From an uncultured Amylibacter sp. (GTDB lineage Bacteria > Pseudomonadota > Alphaproteobacteria > Rhodobacterales > Rhodobacteraceae), in the NCBI GenBank assembly GCA_959347425.1, contig OY365741.1, forward strand, positions 1,822,501 through 1,886,500: a stretch of DNA of 64,000 bases, in the 5' to 3' direction. Shown here piece after piece: positions 1-9,127 of this stretch (the first letter of the stretch is position 1; every line of letters begins with the position of its first letter). The notes beneath the pieces are model-generated. The model ran no database searches. It was not told the DNA's origin and worked only from the letters and a program-made list of their open reading frames with translations. A program made the translations under genes and the position numbers.

Positions 1-418
1 CATGGGGACAAACCAGAGTGCAAGACACGCTCGCCGCCGTAATCGCGGCGGGCAGGCAGCCAACGACACGTATAAGTTTGCCGTCCAAAGACAGCTCCCC
101 CAAGGACAAAGTTTCCTCTATATCCTCTGCTGGCAGCACCTCCATAGCCGCCATAATCCCCAATGTAATAGGCAAATCAAAGTGCGACCCGCCCTTGGGC
201 AGATTCGCGGGCGACAGATTGACCGTGATTTTACTGGACGGCAAGGACAGACCCAAAGAGGATATCGCGGCGCGAACCCGCTCTTTCGCTTCACTAATCG
301 CTTTATCGGGCAAGCCGACGATTTGAATAGAGGGCATGCCCGGGGAAATGGCGCATTGAATTTCGATCAACTGTGCTTCCACCCCATGGAAGGCGACAGT
401 ATAGGTACGGGCAATCAT
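1..418 (-). CDS. comM: ComM/YifB family Mg-chelatase-like AAA ATPase, N-terminal part (runs off left edge)
   Basis: The minus strand encodes about 139 residues from ATG at 418 to the window edge, with no stop. The translation opens MIARTYTVAFHGVEAQ and contains GLPDKAISEAKERVRAA, then KITVNLSPANLPKGGSHFDLP. This is the conserved N-terminal domain of the YifB/ComM (Mg chelatase-like) family, which comes before the AAA ATPase core. Family members act on DNA during natural transformation as branch-migration helicases in some species; their role in most bacteria is unclear. An adjacent in-frame ATG at 421 is equally possible as a start. The ATPase core, Walker motifs and C-terminus are not in the window, so completeness cannot be judged. 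The gene is divergent from the proVWX operon. Confidence 0.88.
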   Translation of the reverse strand, partial: MIARTYTVAFHGVEAQLIEIQCAISPGMPSIQIVGLPDKAISEAKERVRAAISSLGLSLPSSKITVNLSPANLPKGGSHFDLPITLGIMAAMEVLPAEDIEETLSLGELSLDGKLIRVVGCLPAAITAASVSCTLVCPH

Positions 419-629
419 CATAAAAACTTTCTTAACATTTTGCATAAAATTGCGTTAAAATCCTTTATGATTCGTTAATAAACCAAAATTAAAAGCACAA
501 AAAAATGATTAACAAAAATAAAAACCTGTTATATTAGGCAAAATAGCCCTTGCATAATGCGTTTTCTTATGGTTTGCTCTCGCTAACAGGTAAATTTTAC
601 CACAGATAAAATATAGTAGGAGAGTATTT

Positions 630-1715
630 ATGACGGCAAAAGCCGATAAAACCGTTGGTGAAACCGCTAACAAAATCGTCATTGAAACCAATAATGTTTG
701 GAAAATCTTTGGCGAACGCGCCACCGAAGCCTTTGAGGCAATCAAAAACGAAGACCTATCCAAGGCAGAAGTGCTGGACCGATTCGGCTGTGTTGTTGGT
801 GTCCGTGATGTGTCTTTGTCGGTCGCTCTGGGGGAGGTTTTTTGCATTATGGGCTTATCTGGCTCTGGCAAATCCACTTTGGTGCGGCATATTAACCGCC
901 TGATTGAACCCACGGCGGGGCAGATTATCATTAATAACCAAGATGTGAATGCCCTGAATGCTGAGGATTTGCGCGAGCTACGGGCAGATAAAATCGGCAT
1001 GGTTTTTCAAAATATGGCGTTATTACCCCATCGCACGGTGCGCGATAATATCGCCTTTGCCTTGGAATTGCGCAATGTTGATGCTTTCCGCCGTGCAGAG
1101 GCCGCGGATGAGGTTATATCACGGGTGAGCCTTGATGGTTATGGCGATTATATGCCCGCGCAGTTATCGGGTGGCATGCAACAACGGGTTGGTTTGGCGC
1201 GTGCGCTGGCGGCTGACCCTGATATTTTGCTGATGGATGAGCCGTTTTCTGCCCTTGATCCGCTGATTCGCCGTGGGTTGCAGGATGAATTCCTAACGCT
1301 ATCCAAAGAAATGAATAAAACCACCTTATTCATCACCCACGATTTGGACGAAGCGATTCGCATGGGCTCGCGCATTGCTATTATGAAGGACGGTGCGATT
1401 GTGCAAATCGGCACGCCAGAGGATATCGTGACAAACCCCGCCGATGAATATGTCGCCGATTTTGTCCAAGGGATTTCCAAATTAAAACTGGTTTTCGCCC
1501 ATACCGTGATGAAAACCGTTGCCGAATATGAGAAGAAATTCAAGAAAATTGGCAAAATTGCCGATTATCCCCAAGCCCATACCGAAGACGATTTGGATAC
1601 GCTGGTTGGCTTGTGCGTTGATCGCGATAAACCCGTTTTGATTATGGCGGATGGCAAACCCGTTGGCGTTGTCACAAAAGATTCGCTATTACATGCAATA
1701 AGAGGAGAGACCTAA
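630..1715 (+). CDS. proV: Glycine betaine/proline ABC transporter, ATP-binding subunit
   Basis: A 361-residue ABC ATPase of the ProV/OpuAA type that energises uptake of quaternary amine osmolytes across the inner membrane. Visible motifs are Walker A GLSGSGKS (75-82), signature LSGGMQQR (from 179), Walker B with DILLMDEP (198-205) and the switch His in FITHDLDEA. The N-terminus has the long ProV-type extension that includes an FGxxxxEAxxxI-like segment. After the nucleotide-binding domain there is a C-terminal tail of about 60 residues resembling one CBS motif (VGLCVDRDKPVLIMADGKPVGVV), where ProV often carries a CBS pair that senses ionic strength. ATG at 630 has an AGGAGAG ribosome-binding site. 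The stop is 2 nt before proW, so translational coupling is likely. The substrate (betaine, proline, choline or carnitine) cannot be fixed from sequence. Confidence 0.95.
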   Translation: MTAKADKTVGETANKIVIETNNVWKIFGERATEAFEAIKNEDLSKAEVLDRFGCVVGVRDVSLSVALGEVFCIMGLSGSGKSTLVRHINRLIEPTAGQIIINNQDVNALNAEDLRELRADKIGMVFQNMALLPHRTVRDNIAFALELRNVDAFRRAEAADEVISRVSLDGYGDYMPAQLSGGMQQRVGLARALAADPDILLMDEPFSALDPLIRRGLQDEFLTLSKEMNKTTLFITHDLDEAIRMGSRIAIMKDGAIVQIGTPEDIVTNPADEYVADFVQGISKLKLVFAHTVMKTVAEYEKKFKKIGKIADYPQAHTEDDLDTLVGLCVDRDKPVLIMADGKPVGVVTKDSLLHAIRGET

Positions 1716-1717
1716 AC

Positions 1718-3301
1718 ATGGCACAAGAAGAACTATTAAAACCCTTTAAGGAATTTGCGGGACAGCAAGGCGATTACTACGCCAAAGTCTTCTTGGCGAT
1801 TCAACAGGCGCGATTGCCCCGTTGGCATGTCAATTGGGCGGCGGTTATTTGCAGTTTTGCTTGGGCGAAATTGCGCGGAAGCTGGCTGTTATTCTGGATT
1901 GGGTTTTTGATTGATTTGGTGGTTGTTGTGCAATTGGGCACGGCATACCGCTATAAACAAGGTGCGGGCGAGGTTCAAGTTGATATTGACGCGCTGATGG
2001 CTTCGGGGAAAGAAGACCTTGCCGCCAATAAACAATTTTTGTTTGATCGCTATGATAATTGGGCGGATAACGGGGTTTTAACCGCGTTGATTATTCTGGT
2101 TTTTGGGCGGTTGTTGTTCGGCTGGATGGCCGATAGGTTTTATTTTTATCAATATAATAAATGGCGAGTCGATTGCAAAGCTGCCTCTGGTTTTGTTTTA
2201 TCGCGGGTGATTGGGCTGTGCGTTATTATGGCGATGATTGTGCCGCTTATGATGTATCGCTCGACGCAGTTTGCCCCTGAAGCCCGTGATTGTGTGAAAC
2301 AAAACCGCGCGGTGGCGGAGGGCGCGGATATTTCGTTTAAGGATAGATTTGATTGTCTTATTATCAGCGATTTTCCAACCTTGATATGGCTTGATCGCCC
2401 ATCTGCGGTGACGTATCCGCGTAATGATGATGGCAGTCGTTATATGAAAGTAGAACCCCCGCGTGGCAACGCCAATAGCGTTAATTTGTTTAATTATAGC
2501 TCTACCATGATTGATATTAGTATTGGCTATCTTACCGCGTTTTATGGTGCGGCTTTTGATGTGGTAACGGGGCTGTTGCGCAATTTGCTATCCGCCTTGA
2601 CCGCGATTTTTGTTGGCACGCCGTGGATAATTACCATGGGGGCATTGATTGCTATGTCCTATGTTTTTGCTGGACTGCGAACGACTATTTTTGTCAGTGC
2701 ATCGCTGGGCTATCTGGCGTTGTTTGGCTTTTGGGCAATATCTATGGAAACATTATCGCTGGTTGCTGCCTCGGTTATTATTTGCGTTGTTGGCGGTCTG
2801 CCGATGGGGGTATGGGTTGGCAAATCATCGAGAGGACGGGCGTTATTAACCCCCGTTTTGGATATTATGCAAACGATACCGTCCTTTGTTTATCTTCTGC
2901 CCGCCATTGCGTTTTTCGGAATTGGCAAACCGCCTGGGATTTTGGCGACGGTGATTTTTGCTATGCCACCGATGGTGCGCCTTGTTGCACTGGGGATAGA
3001 GCATGTGCCAGAATCTACCAAAGAGGCGGCTTTGGCCTTCGGCGCGAATCCGCGTCAATTATTGATAAAAGTTGAATTGCCACTGGCGTTGCCCTCCATT
3101 ATGGCTGGGGTGAATCAAGTGGTGATGATGTCATTGTCCATGGTCGTTGTGGCCGCGCTGATTGGCGCGGGCGGCTTGGGCGCAATTGTAACCAGAGCCT
3201 TGGCGCAGACCGACTCTGGTAAAGGAATCTTGGCTGGTATAGGCATTGCCTTGCTGGCTATGATGGTTGATCGGGTTTTGCAGAAAAGCACGAGCCGATG
3301 A
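1718..3301 (+). CDS. proW: Glycine betaine/proline ABC transporter, permease subunit
   Basis: A 527-residue inner-membrane permease. The C-terminal 190 residues or so form the binding-protein-dependent transport domain, with the EAA loop (ESTKEAALAFGANPRQ, around residues 430-445) that contacts ProV, and LIGAGGLG after it. The N-terminal half is much longer than in a minimal OpuAB permease. It holds several hydrophobic segments (for example around residues 45-70 and 120-145) and a hydrophilic, presumably periplasmic insert with two Cys. Extended N-termini are known in ProW, but this one is large, so the extra part could have its own role. The ATG follows a strong AGAGGAGAG site 2 nt after the proV stop. 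The TGA stop (3299-3301) touches the first repeated 80-bp leader. Confidence 0.93.
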   Translation: MAQEELLKPFKEFAGQQGDYYAKVFLAIQQARLPRWHVNWAAVICSFAWAKLRGSWLLFWIGFLIDLVVVVQLGTAYRYKQGAGEVQVDIDALMASGKEDLAANKQFLFDRYDNWADNGVLTALIILVFGRLLFGWMADRFYFYQYNKWRVDCKAASGFVLSRVIGLCVIMAMIVPLMMYRSTQFAPEARDCVKQNRAVAEGADISFKDRFDCLIISDFPTLIWLDRPSAVTYPRNDDGSRYMKVEPPRGNANSVNLFNYSSTMIDISIGYLTAFYGAAFDVVTGLLRNLLSALTAIFVGTPWIITMGALIAMSYVFAGLRTTIFVSASLGYLALFGFWAISMETLSLVAASVIICVVGGLPMGVWVGKSSRGRALLTPVLDIMQTIPSFVYLLPAIAFFGIGKPPGILATVIFAMPPMVRLVALGIEHVPESTKEAALAFGANPRQLLIKVELPLALPSIMAGVNQVVMMSLSMVVVAALIGAGGLGAIVTRALAQTDSGKGILAGIGIALLAMMVDRVLQKSTSR

Positions 3302-3380
3302 ATCTTAACACATATGCTCCCTTGCGGGTGCATATAACAACGGTGCGTACATTCTGTGCGCATATAACAACGGAGGGCAG
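3301..3380 (+). repeat. 80-bp proX leader repeat, copy 1 (with hairpin)
   Basis: These 80 bp recur without a mismatch at 4374-4453, each copy directly before a proX gene and touching the previous stop codon. Positions 3312-3335 form a near-perfect hairpin (10-bp arms with one T-T mismatch, loop TTGC). A 14-bp direct repeat, GCATATAACAACGG, occurs at 3330-3343 and 3360-3373, exactly 30 bp apart. No long U-run follows the hairpin, so it is not an obvious terminator. It may protect or process the mRNA to raise binding-protein expression over the permease, or it may simply mark the duplication endpoint. Confidence 0.9.
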
Positions 3381-3414
3381 TTAAACCTGCCCGATAAAAA
3401 AAAGGAGACTTAAG

Positions 3415-4374
3415 ATGTTAAATCTTAAAACATTCATGGGGGCTACCGCGATTGCGGTCGTTACCAGTACAGGCGCATTTGCGCAAGGTGCGAAAATCAC
3501 CATAGCATCCCCAGCTTGGACCGGGGCAACGGCCATTGGTCATATCATCAAAGCAATCATTGAAGGCCCTATGCAAGGTGAAGCAGAGGTCGTACAAGGT
3601 ATGTCCGATAATGCGATTATCTTTGCTGGTATGGACAAAGGTGATGGCGGAGTCGATGTTCATCCTGATATTTGGATGCCAAATGATCAGGCGGACTGGG
3701 ATAAATATGTTGATGGGGCGAACAGTGTTGCTGTTAATGAGCCTTATCTTGGCACGCAAGAAATGTTTGTGCCAGCATATCTATCCGACAAGGTGAAATC
3801 GTTTGACGATTTGAAACGCCCCGAAATTGCCGCGCTTTTTGATAAAGACGGCAATGGCAAGGGCGAATACTGGGCTGGTGACGCGGGCTGGACTTCCACG
3901 CAAATGTGGCAGATTAAATTCAAATCTTACGAGCTGAATGAGCTGTGGGAGCCTGAAATCGTCCCCGATGCAACCTTTAAGGCACAGCTGGAAGCCGCCT
4001 ATAACAACCAAAATCCAATTTTGTTTTACTATTGGACTCCTGAATGGATTCATGCGTTTTATGATTTGGTTTCTTTGGGCGAACCACCGCATGTGGATGG
4101 CTGTCAAGTGTTGTTCTTGGACCAAGACGATTGGCTGGAAGCCTCTACCAATTCGTGCGCTGATTTGGATGCCAATGTCTATGTTGGCTATTCCAAGTCT
4201 TTGGAATCACGCAATCCTGCTGCGGCAAAAATGATGAAGAACATGAAACTGGATTTGGATACAGTCAATGGCTGGATTTTGAAGCTGGGCAAAGAAGACC
4301 TTGATCCACAGGATATGGCGGAACAATGGGTTGAAGAAAACATGGATATTGTCAATTCTTGGATTGACGGTTAA
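3415..4374 (+). CDS. proX: Glycine betaine/proline ABC transporter, periplasmic binding protein (copy 1)
   Basis: A 319-residue OpuAC/ProX-family periplasmic binding protein. The Sec signal peptide ends near AFA-Q (residues 22-24). The mature part carries the aromatic-rich segments expected for a cation-pi ligand cage: PAWTGATAIG, HPDIWMPN, YWAGDAGWTSTQMW and YYWTPEWIHAF. Two Cys (GCQ and SCADLD, about 17 residues apart) may form a disulfide. ATG at 3415 has a strong AAAAGGAGAC site. It is 113 bp downstream of proW, in the same direction, after the repeated leader. A close paralogue follows directly; the two are identical at most positions, apart from scattered changes mostly outside the aromatic motifs. 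The ligand is not determined. Confidence 0.94.
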   Translation: MLNLKTFMGATAIAVVTSTGAFAQGAKITIASPAWTGATAIGHIIKAIIEGPMQGEAEVVQGMSDNAIIFAGMDKGDGGVDVHPDIWMPNDQADWDKYVDGANSVAVNEPYLGTQEMFVPAYLSDKVKSFDDLKRPEIAALFDKDGNGKGEYWAGDAGWTSTQMWQIKFKSYELNELWEPEIVPDATFKAQLEAAYNNQNPILFYYWTPEWIHAFYDLVSLGEPPHVDGCQVLFLDQDDWLEASTNSCADLDANVYVGYSKSLESRNPAAAKMMKNMKLDLDTVNGWILKLGKEDLDPQDMAEQWVEENMDIVNSWIDG

Positions 4375-4453
4375 ATCTTAACACATATGCTCCCTTGCGG
4401 GTGCATATAACAACGGTGCGTACATTCTGTGCGCATATAACAACGGAGGGCAG
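4374..4453 (+). repeat. 80-bp proX leader repeat, copy 2 (with hairpin)
   Basis: Identical to 3301-3380. The hairpin lies at 4385-4408. The copy begins at the last base of the first proX stop codon and ends 30 bp before the second proX start. The flanking sequences between leader and start codon differ, except for the shared AAAAGGAGAC ribosome-binding site. Perfect identity of the leader beside diverged coding copies suggests functional constraint or recent gene conversion. Confidence 0.9.
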
Positions 4454-4483
4454 GAAACTGCTCGCCAAGAAAAGGAGACAGAG

Positions 4484-5446
4484 ATGTCAAATATCAAAAC
4501 AATCATTGGGGCCGCCGCTATCGCAGTTGTCACCAGTACAGGCGCATTCGCGCAAACAAAAATCACCATTGGTGCACCAGCTTGGACTGGTGCGGATGCT
4601 ATTGGTGCTGTCATCAAGGCAATCATTGAAGGACCCTTACAGGGCGAAGCAGAGATTGTTCCGGGCATGACCGACGGCAATATCATCTTTGCTGGTATGG
4701 ATAAGGGCGATGGCTCTGTCGATGTCCATCCCGATATTTGGATGCCAAACCAACAGGCAAACTGGGACGCGTATATTGAAGAGGGCTCATCTAACAGCGT
4801 AGCTGTCAATGACCCCTATCTTGGTACGCAAGAAATGTTTGTCCCTGCTTATATGGCGGACAAGGTGAAATCCATGGAAGATTTGAAAAACCCAGCCATC
4901 GCGGCTCTGTTTGACAAAGACGGCAATGGTAAGGGCGAATACTGGGCAGGTGATGCCAGTTGGACCTCTACCCAAATGTGGCAGATTAAGTTCAAAGGCT
5001 ATGAATTGGGCGATTTGTGGGAAGCGGAAATCATCCCTGACGCGACTTTTAAAGCGCAATTGGAAGCCGCCTATAACAATCAAAAGCCAATCTTGTTCTA
5101 CTACTGGACACCAGAATGGATTCATGCCTACTATGATTTGACTACCTTGGAAGAACCACCCCATGTTGAAGGGTGCCAAGAGCTGTTCTTGAAACAGGAC
5201 GATTGGTTGGAGGCTTCCAGCTCAAACTGTGCGGATCTTGATGCGTCAGTTTATGTCGGCTATTCCAAGTCTTTGAACCAACGCAATCCTGCTGCGGCAA
5301 AAATGTTGCAAAACATCAAATTTGATTTGGATACAGTCAATGGCTGGATTTTGAAAATCGGCAAAGAAGGTTTGGATGCACAGGATGTTGCAGAAGAATG
5401 GGTTGAAGACAATATGGATTTGGTTAATTCTTGGATTAACGGCTAG
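4484..5446 (+). CDS. proX: Glycine betaine/proline ABC transporter, periplasmic binding protein (copy 2)
   Basis: A 320-residue paralogue of the upstream proX with the same signal peptide ending in GAFA-Q, the same aromatic motifs (PAWTGADAIG, HPDIWMPN, YWAGDASWTSTQMW, YYWTPEWIHAY) and the same Cys pair. It differs by a one-residue deletion after the signal peptide, a one-residue insertion near residue 103 and scattered substitutions. The tandem pair served by one ProVW could widen substrate range or affinity, or raise binding-protein dose. The strong AAAAGGAGAC site lies just before ATG 4484. A bidirectional terminator follows at 5467-5499 and closes the operon. Confidence 0.93.
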   Translation: MSNIKTIIGAAAIAVVTSTGAFAQTKITIGAPAWTGADAIGAVIKAIIEGPLQGEAEIVPGMTDGNIIFAGMDKGDGSVDVHPDIWMPNQQANWDAYIEEGSSNSVAVNDPYLGTQEMFVPAYMADKVKSMEDLKNPAIAALFDKDGNGKGEYWAGDASWTSTQMWQIKFKGYELGDLWEAEIIPDATFKAQLEAAYNNQKPILFYYWTPEWIHAYYDLTTLEEPPHVEGCQELFLKQDDWLEASSSNCADLDASVYVGYSKSLNQRNPAAAKMLQNIKFDLDTVNGWILKIGKEGLDAQDVAEEWVEDNMDLVNSWING

Positions 5447-5466
5447 TTCGTTTTTCCCCGTGATAA

Positions 5467-5499
5467 AAATAAAAGGGGGGCGTTTGCTCCCCTTTTTAT
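5467..5499. terminator. Bidirectional rho-independent terminator between proX and the AraC-type regulator
   Basis: An AAAAGGGG arm pairs with CCCCTTTTT around a short loop (GGCGTTTGCT region), giving a stem with an A-run on one side and a U-run on the other. It lies between two converging genes, so it can stop both transcripts. Confidence 0.85.
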
Positions 5500-5509
5500 G
5501 TTTAGGGGT

Positions 5510-6475
5510 TTAACCCCGTTCGCGATAAGGCGTGATATTATACTGCACGCGATAGCATTTGGAAAAATGCGAGGGCGAGGCAAACCCACACGCCAATGCC
5601 ACATTTATCACCGTCATATCGGTTTGCATCAATAAATGCCGCGCCTTTTGCAAGCGCAATTCCATATAATACCGCTTTGGCGAACGGCTCAAATACCGCC
5701 GAAACAACCGTTCCAATTGACGGGTAGAAACACCGACCTGTTTTGCCAATAGGGACGGGGAAATCGGATCTTCTATATTGTTTTCCATCTTTTTCACCAC
5801 ATCCGCCAATTTTGGATGACGGACACCAATCCGCGTGGGGATAGATAGGCGTTGCCCATCTTTTTCGGTACGGGGGGAGTTGTAAATCAGCTGGTCAGAG
5901 ACCCAATTCGCCGCATCCTGCCCGTGGTCACCCGCGATGATTTTCAAAAACAAATCAATAGAAGACGTCCCGCCCGCGCAAGTCAACCGCTTACCATCAA
6001 TGACATAAACGCTCTTCTGCAAGTCAATTTCTGGAAAATCCTCCTCAAACGAATCGTGGTTTTCCCAGTGAATCGTACAGCGTTTTTCATCCAGCAACCC
6101 CGCCTTTGCCAGAGTATAGGCACCCGTGGAAATACCAGCAATTTTTATCCCCTTGCGCGATTCACGGCGCAACCAGTTTAACACGGCTTGGGTTGTGTTT
6201 CGTTTGATATTCAAGCCACCGCACACGACAATCGTATCATCGTGATGCACCTCATCTAAATTCATATCAGTCTTCATTTCAATCCCGTTAGAACCAGAAA
6301 TTGAATCACCAGTTTCGACCGCGACAGACCACGAATAACTGGGCTTTTCGGTTGCCCGATTGCCTTGACGCAAGGATTCCACCGCACAGGTGAAACACGC
6401 CTGTGAGAACTCGTTTAACAGCAGAAAAACATAGTGTGCGGGCTTGTCCAAAGTATTTGCTTTCGGAGTTTGCAT
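5510..6475 (-). CDS. AraC/GlxA-family transcriptional regulator with GATase-1-like domain (GbdR-like)
   Basis: A 321-residue regulator. Residues 12-185 or so form a class I glutamine amidotransferase-like (DJ-1/PfpI) sensor. The nucleophile-elbow region reads GISTGAYTLAKAGLL and lacks a catalytic Cys, as is usual in this regulator group. Residues 225-318 or so are a double helix-turn-helix AraC domain ending CGFASPSHFSKCYRVQYNITPYRER. GbdR and CdhR, which control glycine betaine and carnitine catabolism, have this architecture. The position facing proVWX therefore suggests control of quaternary amine uptake or use, but this is inference. It is also divergent from the DAHP synthase gene. The ATG at 6475 matches the family start. 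Confidence 0.88.
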   Translation of the reverse strand: MQTPKANTLDKPAHYVFLLLNEFSQACFTCAVESLRQGNRATEKPSYSWSVAVETGDSISGSNGIEMKTDMNLDEVHHDDTIVVCGGLNIKRNTTQAVLNWLRRESRKGIKIAGISTGAYTLAKAGLLDEKRCTIHWENHDSFEEDFPEIDLQKSVYVIDGKRLTCAGGTSSIDLFLKIIAGDHGQDAANWVSDQLIYNSPRTEKDGQRLSIPTRIGVRHPKLADVVKKMENNIEDPISPSLLAKQVGVSTRQLERLFRRYLSRSPKRYYMELRLQKARHLLMQTDMTVINVALACGFASPSHFSKCYRVQYNITPYRERG

Positions 6476-6554
6476 AGTTTGCCTAGCATTTTGTTTAATT
6501 TTAGTTTAAATATACCCTTTTTCACAATAAGTGAATAAGCGAAATGGATTTATT

Positions 6555-7928
6555 ATGACAAAACAATGGCAAAAAACCGACTGGCGACAAAAACCACGGG
6601 TACAAATGCCCGATTATACCGATAAAGCCGCGTTATCGGCGGTGGAAAAACGGCTGGAAACCTATCCGCCGTTGGTTTTCGCCGGTGAAACGCAAAATTT
6701 GCGTAAGAAACTGGCGGAAGTTGCGGCGGGTCGCGGGTTTATTCTGCAAGGCGGGGATTGCGCCGAGAGCTTCAGCGAATTCAGCGCGGATTTGATTCGT
6801 GATACCTTTAAAGTCATGTTGCAAATGGCGGTGGTTTTGACTTTCGGGGCGCGTTTGCCTGTGGTGAAAATCGGGCGGGTTGCCGGGCAATTCGCCAAAC
6901 CGCGTTCCAGTGATATGGAGATGAAAGACGGTGTGGAACTGCCCAGCTATCGCGGTGATATTATTAACGAGCTGGATTTCACGCCCGAATCGCGGATTCC
7001 CAACCCTCAGCATATGCTGACCGCCTATACCCAATCGGCGGCCTCAATAAACCTGCTGCGTGCGTTTTCGCAAGGCGGGTTTGCCGATGTTCATCGCGTG
7101 CATGAGTGGAATTTGGGTTTCGTCCGTGCTAAGGGTGCGGGTGGCAAGTATGAAAAACTGGCGGATAGGATTTCGGATGCTCTGGATTTTATGACGGCGG
7201 CTGGGGTGAATGCGGGTAACTCGCGGGCGTTGAAAACGGTGAATTTTTATACATCGCACGAGGCTTTACTGCTGGAATACGAACAGGCGTTATGTCGCCT
7301 TGATACCACCACAGGGGCGCAGATTGCTGGGTCTGGGCATATGCTCTGGATTGGCGATAGAACCCGCCAACCTGACGGGGCACATGTGAATTTTTGTGCA
7401 GGTGTGCAAAACCCGATTGGTTTGAAGTGTGGTCCGTCCATTGAAGGCGATGATTTAATCCGCCTGATTGACCGTTTGAATCCTGATAATGACGCGGGGC
7501 GTTTGACCCTGATTACTCGGTTTGGTGCGGGCTCTGTCGGCGATCATTTGCCTCGGTTAATTCGCCGAGTGGAGGCGGAAGGACGATGCGTGATTTGGAC
7601 GTGCGATCCGATGCATGGCAATACGATAAAATCTTCTACGGGCTATAAAACCCGCCAATTCGCCAGTGTAATGCGCGAGGTTAGCGAATTCTTTGCCGTC
7701 CATTTGGCGGAAAATACCATCCCAGGGGGTGTGCATTTTGAAATGACAGGTAAGGATGTAACCGAATGTACGGGCGGGATTCGCGCGGTCACGGATGAGG
7801 ATTTATCCTCACGTTATCACACCGCCTGCGACCCACGCCTGAATGCGTCCCAATCGTTAGAGCTGGCGTTCCTTGTGGCAGAGGAGCTGGAAAACCGCCG
7901 TGGTGATTTGCGTGATAAGCCTGCGTGA
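6555..7928 (+). CDS. aroG: Class II 3-deoxy-7-phosphoheptulonate (DAHP) synthase
   Basis: 457 residues. It condenses phosphoenolpyruvate and erythrose-4-phosphate in the first step of the shikimate pathway, in the cytoplasm. Class II signatures are present: QGGDCAESF with the metal-binding Cys, [28 protein letters not shown] and [14 protein letters not shown]. The start ATG at 6555 ([11 protein letters not shown]) matches the family N-terminus. A GTG 24 nt upstream would add eight residues without homology. The gene is followed 12 nt later by guanylate kinase in the same direction. No separate regulatory domain (such as a chorismate mutase fusion) is visible. Confidence 0.96.
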   Translation: MTKQWQKTDWRQKPRVQMPDYTDKAALSAVEKRLETYPPLVFAGETQNLRKKLAEVAAGRGFILQGGDCAESFSEFSADLIRDTFKVMLQMAVVLTFGARLPVVKIGRVAGQFAKPRSSDMEMKDGVELPSYRGDIINELDFTPESRIPNPQHMLTAYTQSAASINLLRAFSQGGFADVHRVHEWNLGFVRAKGAGGKYEKLADRISDALDFMTAAGVNAGNSRALKTVNFYTSHEALLLEYEQALCRLDTTTGAQIAGSGHMLWIGDRTRQPDGAHVNFCAGVQNPIGLKCGPSIEGDDLIRLIDRLNPDNDAGRLTLITRFGAGSVGDHLPRLIRRVEAEGRCVIWTCDPMHGNTIKSSTGYKTRQFASVMREVSEFFAVHLAENTIPGGVHFEMTGKDVTECTGGIRAVTDEDLSSRYHTACDPRLNASQSLELAFLVAEELENRRGDLRDKPA

Positions 7929-7940
7929 TATGTGAATTTT

Positions 7941-8597
7941 ATGGCAAACCAAGACCCCCAAAAGAACAGACGCGGACTGCTGGTGATTTTGTCTTCGCCC
8001 TCTGGCGCGGGGAAATCCACGCTATCGCGGAAATTATTGGCGTGGGATGATTCGTTGCGGTTTTCTGTATCGGCAACAACCCGCAAACCCCGTGCGGGGG
8101 AGATCCACGGCAAGGATTATTATTTTGAAACCCCGTCCAGTTTCAAAACTATGATAGAAACGGGCAAAATGCTGGAATACGCGCAGGTGTTTGGTCATTA
8201 TTATGGCTCGCCCCGTGCGCCCGTGGAACACGCGATTGAGCAGGGCTATGATGTTTTGTTTGATGTAGATTGGCAGGGCGGGCAGCAAATCCGTCAATCG
8301 GCGCTGTCCAAAGATGTCGTGTCGGTGTTTATTTTGCCTCCGTCTATCAAAGCATTGGAATCGCGCCTTCATAGCCGTGGGCAGGATAGTGCCGAGGTTG
8401 TTGCTGCCCGAATGGCGCAATCTCATAGTGAAATAAGCCATTGGGCGGAATATGATTATGTTCTGGTGAATGATGATTTGGATGATTGTTTTGCCTCGCT
8501 TTGCACGATTTTGCGGGCGACTCGCCTGCGCCGAGATTCTCGCCCTGATTTAATAGGGCATGTGGCGCAATTAAATAAGGAGTTCAAAGGGTCATGA
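7941..8597 (+). CDS. gmk: Guanylate kinase
   Basis: 218 residues. It phosphorylates GMP and dGMP to the diphosphates. The P-loop SGAGKS lies at residues 21-26. The GMP-binding segment follows, with SVSATTRKPRAGEIHGKDYYF and YGSPRAPVEHAI, and then DVDWQGGQQIR. The ATG at 7941 fits the family better than the in-frame GTG at 7932. Length is normal for bacterial Gmk. The last 4 nt overlap the start of the next gene, indicating translational coupling. Confidence 0.97.
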   Translation: MANQDPQKNRRGLLVILSSPSGAGKSTLSRKLLAWDDSLRFSVSATTRKPRAGEIHGKDYYFETPSSFKTMIETGKMLEYAQVFGHYYGSPRAPVEHAIEQGYDVLFDVDWQGGQQIRQSALSKDVVSVFILPPSIKALESRLHSRGQDSAEVVAARMAQSHSEISHWAEYDYVLVNDDLDDCFASLCTILRATRLRRDSRPDLIGHVAQLNKEFKGS

Positions 8598-9127
8598 TTT
8601 ATGCTTTGGATGGTGAAGTGCCTTGTTTGCCCGACTCTGGGCGGTATTGGATTGCCCCGAATGCGGTGTTGGTTGGCAAGGTCAATGTGGCGGAGGGTGT
8701 TACCATCTGGTTCGGCGCGGTTTTACGCGGCGATAACGAGCCGATTAGTATTGGGGAAGGTACGAATATACAGGATAACTCTGTTTTGCATACGGATATG
8801 GGTTTCCCCTTGGTGATTGGTGCGGATTGCACGATTGGGCATAGGGCTATGTTGCATGGGTGCGTGATTGGCGCGGGTAGTTTAATTGGCATGGGCGCGA
8901 TTATTTTAAACGGTGCGCAGATTGGCAAGGGGTGTTTGATTGGCGCGGGTGCGTTGGTGCCAGAGAATAAAGTGATAGCCGACGGGTCGGTGGTTTTGGG
9001 CAGTCCGGGGCGGGTTGTTCGCAGTGTAAATGACGCGGATAAAGCGCAGATGAAGGCAGGGGCGGTGCATTACCGTGATAATATCGGGCGGTATCGCGGG
9101 GGATTAGTGGTTAATGATGAATTGTGA
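8594..9127 (+). CDS. Gamma-carbonic-anhydrase-like hexapeptide-repeat protein (YrdA/PaaY type)
   Basis: 177 residues, mostly left-handed beta-helix hexapeptide repeats (for example VIGADCTIGHRAMLHGCVIGAG and LIGMGAIILNGAQIGKGCLIGAG). Three His that would bind the trimer-interface metal are present, in VLHTD and GHRAMLHG. Proteins of this size are usually annotated as gamma carbonic anhydrase-like or acyl transferase-like. Catalysis cannot be told from sequence, since many family members lack measurable anhydrase activity. The ATG overlaps the gmk stop by 4 nt, so it is probably co-translated with gmk. Confidence 0.9.
   Translation: MIYALDGEVPCLPDSGRYWIAPNAVLVGKVNVAEGVTIWFGAVLRGDNEPISIGEGTNIQDNSVLHTDMGFPLVIGADCTIGHRAMLHGCVIGAGSLIGMGAIILNGAQIGKGCLIGAGALVPENKVIADGSVVLGSPGRVVRSVNDADKAQMKAGAVHYRDNIGRYRGGLVVNDEL

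Noticed and set aside
422..629. Promoter of proVWXX in the gap after comM
   Set aside because: TATATT-like and TTAACA-like words occur near 505-540, but the spacing is poor, so I cannot choose a site.
3301..3380. Riboswitch or terminator in the proX leader
   Set aside because: No known riboswitch consensus is visible, and no U-run follows the hairpin. It is kept only as a repeated structured leader.
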